From contig NZ_AP023356.1 of NCBI RefSeq assembly GCF_018324205.1, positions 3,427,501 to 3,491,500 on the forward strand: DNA of 64,000 nucleotides, in the 5' to 3' direction. Position 1 is the stretch's first letter. Each line of letters begins with the position of its first letter. This stretch comes from Actinoplanes ianthinogenes (GTDB taxonomy: Bacteria; Actinomycetota; Actinomycetes; Mycobacteriales; Micromonosporaceae). The notes under the pieces are model-generated. The model was not told the DNA's origin. It ran no database searches and was given only the letters and a program-made list of their open reading frames with translations. Both the position numbers and the translations under genes were made by a program. Below are positions 23,013-32,000 of this stretch, piece by piece.

Positions 23013-26000
23013 TTCACCTTCGGCTTCCCCAGCTGGACCCAGCGGTCGAAGATCCGCTTCATGTCCTCGATGGTGTCGATGTCGTCGCCGCCATTCTCAG
23101 CCTTCTTACCGACGCGATGAACCCATTTGACGAACTCCCGGTCCTTGTCATAACCGAACCAGTTGTCCCGGTCGCTCTTCTTGCCACCACGGTGTGACTT
23201 GCCCTTGGTGCCGCGGCGCTGCGGGCAGTCGTTGGCGTCTCCGTCGTGGTCCCGCCACTGCGAGCCCCGGGACTCCCAGAGGCCGCTGATCGCACCGGCT
23301 CCCGCACCGAGCGCGATCGCTCCCGCGCCCGCCTCGATCGCCGCACCGGACACCGCGACACCGCCGGCCAGAGCCAGCCCCTCGCCGACCGCCAGGCCAC
23401 CCAGCGCGATCGCGCCGCACGGCTCGGCGATGGCGCAGGCCACCGCGGCCGCCGCCACGACCACCACGGCGATGCCGGTGCCGGTGCCGACGTGGCACCA
23501 GAATCCGCACAGACCGGTCGGGTCCGCCATCAGCAGCGGGTTGTTCTCGACGTAGGAGTACGGCTGCCGGGTGACGTCCACCAGCGGATCCACGCTGACG
23601 AACTGGCCGGTGGCCGGGTCGTAGTCGCGGGCCCGGAGGTAGACCAGCCCGGTGACCGGGTCGGTCCAGTTGCCGGTGTAGCCGATCCGGCTGTCCGCCG
23701 TGCCGGTGTGCACGGTCCGGTTGCCGTACGGGTCGAACGTGGTGGTGCCGACGACAGCGCCGGTGCTGCCGGTGATCAGCCGGACCGAGCCGAGCCGGTC
23801 CTGGTGCAGGTACTCCACCGTGCCGTCGCGGCTGACCTGGGCGTACGGCGTACTGCCCGGGCCGTACAGGTACAGGTGGGTGCCGTCGTCGAGCAGCACC
23901 GGAAGGTCGTCGAGCGCCGCCCAGACGAAGCGTTCCGTGGTGCCGCCCACCGTCCGGGTCTGCCGCAGGCCGCTGCCGTTGGTGGTGTAGCCGACCTGGG
24001 TGCCCGCCGCGGTGGTGACCTGGGCCAGGCTGCTCGCGCTGGTGTACCGGTAGGACGCGGCGCCGCCGGTGAGCCGGTTGCCGTTCCCGTCGTACGTGTA
24101 CGCCGTCTCGGCCCCGCCCGGGCCGGTGCCCTGGGTCAGCTGCTGGGCCGCGTTGTACGCCAGCTTCGTCCCGTCCGGCAGCCCGGTGAGCGCACCGCCC
24201 GGCGTGGTGGTGTACGCGCCGTCGGCCCAGGAACCGGTGCCGGCGGTGGTACTCGTCGAGGCCAGCTGAGCCGTTCCCGAGTAGGTGTAGTCGTGCTGCT
24301 CCGTGCCGGCCCGATCACCGATGATCTGGCCCGCGTCGTCGTAGAGGTAGCCGTACGAGCCGAGGACCGCGCCGTCCTTGCGCACGGTGATGTCGGTCGC
24401 CTGCTCGTTCGGGTCGTACGTAGTGGTGCTGACGACGCCGTTCGGCGTGGTCTGGGTCGCCACCTGGCCGTCGGCGGTCCAGCCGAAGCGCGTGGTGGCC
24501 CCGGTCCAGTCGGTGGCGGCGGTCAGCTGACCCGCGTCGTCGCGGGTGTAGGTGACCGTCTTGCCGCCCGGGTACGTCACACCGGTGAGCTGCCCCGCCG
24601 CGTCGTACGTCAGGCCGACCCGGTTGCCCGCGCCGTCGGTGGTCGCGGTCAGTCGCCCGAACGCGTCGTACGCGTACGTGGTGGTCCCGGTCCCGTCGGT
24701 CATCGTGCGCCGCCGGCCCGCCGCGTCGTAGGTGAAGGTGATGTCCGCCGTGGCCGGGTCGCTGTAGTCGACGCGGGCCAGACGCCCGGCGGAGTTGTAG
24801 GTGCGGGTGACCGTCGTCCCGTCCGGCTGGGTGGTGACCCAGTCCGGGGAGCCGTCGGTGGCGTACGTGTACCGGGTCACCAGGTTGCCCGGGGCCGTCC
24901 GGGTGGCTTCCCGCCCGGCCGAGTCGTAGGTGTACGCCGTCTTGTTGCCGTCGGCGTCGGTGAAGGTGAGCACGTGCCCGGCGGCGTCGTAGGTGTACCG
25001 CTGGGTGCTGCCGTCCGGGTTGGTGGCGGTCTCCGGCTGGCCGGTGGCGGTGTAGGTCCGCACGCTGGTCCGGCCGTCGGCGTCGGTGGTCGCCGTCATC
25101 TGCCCGAGGGCGTCGTAGGTGTAGGTGGTCGCCTTGCCCTTCGCGTCCACGGACTTGACCGGTTCCCCGGCGGCGTCGTACGTGGTGCTCGTCGTGGCAC
25201 CGGACGGCAGAGTGGTCGAGAGCAGCCGGTCCGCGAGGTCGTAGCGGTAGGTGGTGCGCCGGCCGAGCGGGTCGACCTCGGCGACCCGGTTGCCGCGCAG
25301 GTCGTACTCGTACCGGGTGGTGTGCCCGGCCTGGTCGGTGGCGGCCGTCAACTGGCCCGCCTCGTCGTACGCCGAAGTGGTGCTGTTGCCGTTGGCGTCG
25401 GTGACCTTGACCGGCTGGCCGGCCAGGTCGTAGCCGCGGGTGGTGACGTCGCCCTCGGCGTCGGTCTCCGAGGTGCGGCGGCCGGACCCGTCGTAGGCGA
25501 ACCGGCTGACCCCGCCCGCCGGGTCGACCACCTTGGTGATCCGGCTCGCGCCGTCCAGGGCCGTCGTGGTGACCCCGCCGGTCGGGCCGGTCACACTGGT
25601 GACCTTGCCGTCCGCGTTGTAGCCGTACGTCGTGGTGTGCCGGCTCGGGCCGGTGACACCGGTCCGGTTGCCGGCCGCGTCGTACGTGTACCGGATGACC
25701 GTGCCGTCAGCAGCCGTCTCCGAGTCCAGCGTGCTGTCCGCGTTGTACGTCCACCGCCGCACGCCGCCGGCCGCGTCGGTCGCGGTGAGCTGGTTACCGT
25801 GCGTGTCGTAGGTGGCGCTGCTGGTGTGTCCGGCCGGGTCGGTGGCGGTGAGCTCGTTGCCCTGGGCGTCGTAGGTCCACGTCGTGGTCCGGCCCAGCGC
25901 GTCGGTCCGCGACGTACGGTGCCCGGCGCTGTCGTAGGCGTAGGTCTCGGTCGAGCCGTCCGGGGCGGTGACCATCACCGGCTGTCCGGTGTTCGGGTCG

Positions 26001-29000
26001 TAGTCCCAGGTGGTGGTGGCGGCGTCGGCGGTCCCGGCGGCCTTGGTCTGCGACCGCAGCTGCCCGTCGAGGTACTGCTCGACGATCTTGGCGCCGTTCC
26101 CGGCGGTGATGGTGACCGTGGAGGTGCCGATCTCGTCGCCGTCGACATAACCGAACGTGATCACCCGGCCGAGCGGGTCCGTCTGCTTGATGACGCGGCC
26201 CGACTCGTCGTAGACGTTGGTCGTCACCCCGCCCGCCGGGTTGGTGATCTTCGTGAGCAGGTGCTTGGCGCCGTAGCCGTAGCTGGTGACCGCGCCGGTC
26301 GGGTCGGTCACTGACGTCAGGTTGCCGTCGGCGTCGTGCGTGTAGGTGACGGTGGCGCCCGCCGGGCTGGTCACCGACGCGAGGTAACCGGCCGCGTCGT
26401 AGGTGAACCTGAGCTTGCGCCCGGAGTCACCGGTGATCTCGGTGGGCCGGCCGGCACTGTCGTACGTGTTGCTCACCGTCTGGCCGTTGACGTCCACCTG
26501 CCGCAGCAGCTGGCCGGCGGCGCTGAACACCATGGTGGTGAGGTTCTGCCGGGCGAAGGTGAGCGTGCCGTCGGCGTTCTTGACCGCGGTCGCCTGCAGC
26601 CGGGGCGCGCCCGCGAAGCTACCGGTGGACTTGGCGGAGAAGGTGGCCGTGCTGCCGTTCTCCTGCCGCACGACCAGGGTGCCGATGACGTCCGTGCCGG
26701 TGCCGGACGTGCCGGTGCCGGACGAGCCGGTGTTCTGCTGGGCGGTGACGCCGTACGGCCAGGCCCAGCCGTAGCCGACGACGGAGTTGACGCCCGCCCC
26801 GGCCGAGCTGTACGTCCGGGACATCTCCAGCGAGCCGGCGCGGTCGGCCACCGTGAGGTCGGTGGCCGGCTCGGTCAGCGCGCCCGTGTCCGTGTTCACC
26901 GGGTCGCCGTGCTGCTGGGAGCAGGGGATGCACTCGGCCGGGTTGCCGCCACCCGTCGTCTCACCGGGCAGGGTCGGGCCGCCCGGGTCGACCGGACGCT
27001 TGCCCTTCTTGATCACGCGGAGCCAGCCGCCGGAGCTGTTGCTGTCGGCGACGTAGAGCCGGGTGCCGTCGCTGGCCAGGCCGGTGATGCCGGCGAAACC
27101 CGCGTCGTAGTAGAGGCCGTCCGCCGGTGCGGACGACATGTTGCCGGCGACGAGTTCGACGACGCCGCTCGACTTGCCGGCCCGCTGCAGCGTGACGCCG
27201 CGGTAGGACGGGTAGCTGGTGAACGCCGCGTAGACGTAGTCACCGACGGAGAGCATGGCGGACGGCGCGCTGCCGGTGCCGGTGGCCATGACGGTCCCCG
27301 CCCCGGTGTCGGCGTTGACCTTCCACAGGTAGCCGTCCCCGGTCCACAGGTAGGCGTAGGTGTCGTCGGCCGCGATCGCCGCGGTCGTCCGGTTGCCCAT
27401 CGTGATGTTCACCTGGGTCGGCTTGGTGCCACCGGTCAGGTCGTAGCGCCACAGGTAGGCGTTGTCATAGAGGTAGAGCCATTTGCCGGCGATCGCGCCG
27501 AACCGGGCGTAGCCGGTGAAGGTGCCCTGGCTGATCACGGTCGTCGTGGCGCCGTTGGCCGGATCGATCCGGCGCACGCCACACGAGTCGAGCAGGTAGA
27601 CGAACCGGCCGTCCGACCCGATCACCTGGAGCGGGATGCTGTTCGCGTTGAACCGCACCTGCGCGCCGGTCGACCCGTCCACGCAGCCGTACTCGGCCGC
27701 GCCGGCGATCGCGGTTCCGGTGCCGGTGCCCTTGTTGACCTGCATGAGCTGCAAGCCCTTGGTCATGTAGGCGAAGGAGCCGAGAAGCGCGACACCGTTG
27801 CTGCCGTAGTTGAACCCGCCCGCGACGGTGGTCACCACGCCCGCGTTCATGATCGGCGCGGTGGCGACGGCGGCGGGAGCCTTCGGGGTGGCTGACGTCA
27901 GCGTCTTGAGCCACGAACCATCACTGCCACGGTCGGCGAGGAAGAGCCTGGTGCCATCGCTGGCCATACCCGTGACGCCGGACAGGCCGGTGGTGTCAGT
28001 GGCCGACGGCGACACGAGCAGCGTGGTACCGGTGCTCTTGCTGATCCGCAGCACCGTCGTGCCACGAGCCGGGCTCAGCACGTTGGCGAACGACGCGTAC
28101 ACGTAATCACCGACCGACAGCATCGCCGTCGGCGCACCCGTCACCGTCAAACCGGACGTCAGAACCGAACCAGCACCGGTGGAAGCATTGACCTTCCACA
28201 GGCTGCCCTCACCCGTCCACAGATAGGCGTAGCTGTCGTCGGCCGCGATCGCCGCGGTCGTCCGATTGCCCATCGTGATGTTCACCTGAGTCGGCTTGGT
28301 GCCACCGGTCAGGTCGTAGCGCCACAGGTAGGCGTTGTCATACAGGTACAACCACTTGCCCGCGATCGCGCCGAACCGGGCGTAGCCGGTGAAGGTGCCC
28401 TGGCTGATCACGGTCGTCGTGGCGCCGTTGGCCGGGTCGATCCGGCGCACGCCACACGAGTCGAGCAGGTAGACGAACCGGCCGTCCGACCCGATCACCT
28501 GGAGCGGGATGCTGTTCGCGTTGAACCGCACCTGCCCGCCGGTCGACCCGTCGACACAGCCGTACTCGGCCGCACCGGCGAGCACCGAGGAGGCGCCGGT
28601 GCTCTTGTTGACCTGCAGCAGTTGCAGGCCCTTGTTGACGTACGCGTATGAACCGATCACCGCGACGCCGTTGGTGGCGGCGTCCAGCGCCCCGGGCACC
28701 GTGCCGATCGAGCCGGCGTCCATCACCGGCGCGGTCGCTACGGCAGCGGGAGCCTTCGGGGTGGCTGACGTCAGCGTCTTGAGCCAGGAACCGTCACTGC
28801 CACGGTCGGCCAGGTAGAGCCTGGTGCCGTCGCTGGCCATGCCGGTGACGCCGGACAGGCCGGTGGTGTCAGTAGCCGACGGCGAGACCAGCAGGGTCGC
28901 GCCGGTGCTCTTGCTGATCCGCAGCACCGTGGTGCCACGAGCCGGGCTCAGCACGTTGGCGAACGACGCGTACACGTAGTCGCCGACCGACAGCATCGCC

Positions 29001-32000
29001 GTCGGCGCACCCGTCACGGTCAAACCGGACGTCAGGACCGAACCGGCACCGGTGGAAGCGTTGACCTTCCACAGGCTGCCCTCACCCGTCCACAGATAGG
29101 CGTAGCTGTCGTCGGCCGCGATCGCCGCGGTCGTCCGGTTGCCCATCGTGATGTTCACCTGGGTCGGCTTGGTGCCACCGGTCAGGTCGTAGCGCCACAG
29201 GTAGGCGTTGTCATAGAGGTAGAGCCACTTGCCGGCGATCGCGCCGAACCGCGCGTAACCGGTGAAGGTGCCCTGGCTGATCACGGTCGTCGTGGCGCCG
29301 TTGGCCGGGTCGATCCGCCGCACACCACACGAGTCGAGCAGGTAGACGAACCGGCCGTCGGACCCGATCACCTGGAGCGGGATGCTGTTCGCGTTGAACC
29401 GCACCTGCCCACCGGTCGACCCGTCCACGCAGCCGTACTCGGCCGCACCGGCGAGCACCGAGGAGGCGCCGGTGCTCTTGTTGACCTGCAACAGTTGCAG
29501 ACCCTTGTTGACATACGCGTACGAACCGATCACCGCGACGCCGTTGCTGCCACTGTCCAGAGCGGACGTGACGGTGCCGATCGAGCCGGCGTCCATCACC
29601 GGTGCGGTGGCGACGGCGGCCGGAGCTTTCGCGGTTGCCGACGTCAGCGTCTTGAGCCACGAACCATCACTGCCACGGTCGGCCAGGTAGAGCTTGGTGC
29701 CATCGCTGGCCATACCGGTGATACCGGACAGGCCGGTGGTGTCAGTGGCCGACGGCGACACGAGCAGGGTCGCGCCCGTGCTCTTGCTGATCCGCAGCAC
29801 CGTGGTGCCACGGGCCGGGCTCAGCACGTTGGCGAACGACGCGTACAGGTAGTCGCCGACCGACAGCATCGCTGTCGGCGCACCCGTCACCGTCAGTCCG
29901 GTGACGACGGCCGTGCCGGTGCCCGTGGTGTTGTCCGCGGCGACCTTCCACAGGGTGCCCTCGCCGGTCCACAGGTAGGCGTAGGTGTCGTCGGCCGCGA
30001 TCGCCGCGGTCGTCCGGTTGCCCATCGTGATGTTCACCTGGGTCGGCTTCGTGCCACCGGTCAGGTCGTAACGCCACAGGTAGGCGTTGTCGTACAGGTA
30101 CAACCACTTGCCCGCGATCGCACCGAACCGCGCGTAACCGGTGAAGGTGCCCTGGCTGATCACGGTCGTGGTCGCGCCGTTGGCCGGATCGATCCGCCGC
30201 ACGCCACAGGAGTCGAGCAGGTACACGAACCGGCCGTCGGAACCGATCACCTGGAGCGGGATGCTGTTCGCGTTGAACCGCACCTGCGCACCGGTCGACC
30301 CGTCGACACAGCCGTACTCGGCCGTGCCGGCCAGGACCGTGCTCGCCCCGGTCGCCTTGCTGATCTGCAGAAGCTGCAGACCCTTGTTGACGTACGCGTA
30401 CGAACCGATCACCGCGACGCCGTTGCTCCCACTGTCCAGAGCGCCGGTAACCGTGCCGATCGAGCCGGCGTCCATCACCGGAGCGGTGGCGACGGCAGCG
30501 GGAGCCTTCGGGGTGGCTGACGTCAGCGTCTTGAGCCACGAACCATCACTGCCACGGTCGGCCAGGTAGAGCTTGGTCCCGTCGCTGGCCATACCCGTGA
30601 CGCCGGACAGGCCGGTGGTGTCAGTAGCCGACGGCGACACCAGCAGGGTCGCGCCGGTGCTCTTGCTGATCCGCAACACCGTGGTGCCACGAGCCGGGCT
30701 CAGCACGTTGGCGAACGACGCGTACACGTAGTCGCCGACCGACAGCATCGCCGTCGGCGCACCCGTCACCGTCAAACCGGAGGTGAGCACGGAACCGGCA
30801 CCGGTGGAAACGTTGACCTTCCACAGGCTGCCCTCACCCGTCCACAGGTAGGCGTAGCTGTCGTCGGCCGCGATCGCCGCGGTCGTCCGGTTGCCCATCG
30901 TGATGTTCACCTGGGTCGGCGTACCGCCGGTGATCAGGTCGTAGCGCCACAGGTAGGCGTTGTCATACAGGTAGAGCCACTTGCCGGCGATCGCGCCGAA
31001 CCGCGCGTAGCCGGTGAAGGTGCCCTGGCTGACCAGGGTGGTGGTGGCGCCGCTCGCGGGGTCCACGCGGCGAAGACCGCAGGAGTCGAGCAGATAGACG
31101 AACCGGCCGTCGGACCCGACCACCTGGACCGGGATGCTGTTCGCGTTGAATCGCGCCTGGCTGCCCGCGGTCCCGTCGACGCAGCCGTACTCGGCCGCGC
31201 CCGCCACGACCGTGCTCGCCCCGGTGCTCTTGTCGAGCTGGAGCAGTTGCAGGCCCTTGGTGACATAGGCGTACGAGCCGATCACCGCGACGCCGTTGGT
31301 GCCGGCGTCCAGTGCGGAGTTGACGGTGCCGACCGAACCGGCGTCCATGATCGGAGCCGAGGCGACCGCGGCGAGGACGTCCCAGCGCACCGGCAGGGTG
31401 CCGGTGCGGCCGGCGGCGTCGGTCGCCCTGATCACCGGCTGGTAGACGCCGGATCCGGTCACGGTGCCGCTGATCGCGCCGCTGGCCGCGTCGATGGTCA
31501 GGCCACCGGGCAGGCCGGTCGCGCTCCAGGTGTAGGTCCCGCCGCCACCGGTCGCGGCGAAGGTCGCGCTCGCGGCCTGCTTCTCGATGCCGGTCTGGGT
31601 GCGCGGACCGGTCACGACGATCGGCGCGCTGACGTTCCAGTCGAAGGTCACCTTGTCGCTGCGGCCACCGTTGTCGGTGGCGGTCAGGGTGACCGTCCAG
31701 GTGGCCGGGGCGGTGAGGGTGCCCGAGACGACGCCGGCGGCGCTGATGCTCAGCCCGTCGGGGAGGCCGAGCGCGGACCAGGTGTAAACCCCGCTGCCGC
31801 CGGTGGCGGCCAGGGTGAGGTCGACGGCGGCACCGGTGACGCTGTTCTGGGCGCCCGGGCTGGTCACGACGACCGGGCCCTTGACGGTCAGGGCGAACGT
31901 GACGGTGCTGCTGCGCTGCGCGGCGTCGGTCACGGTGGCGGTGACCGGGTAGTCACCGGCCACGGCCGGGGTGCCGGAGACGACGCCGGCACTGCTGACG

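Noticed and set aside
23246-26314. Long plus-strand frame opposite the YD-repeat region
   Set aside because: It mirrors the repeated codons of the Rhs gene and has no independent features; the same holds for the frame at 31247-34069.
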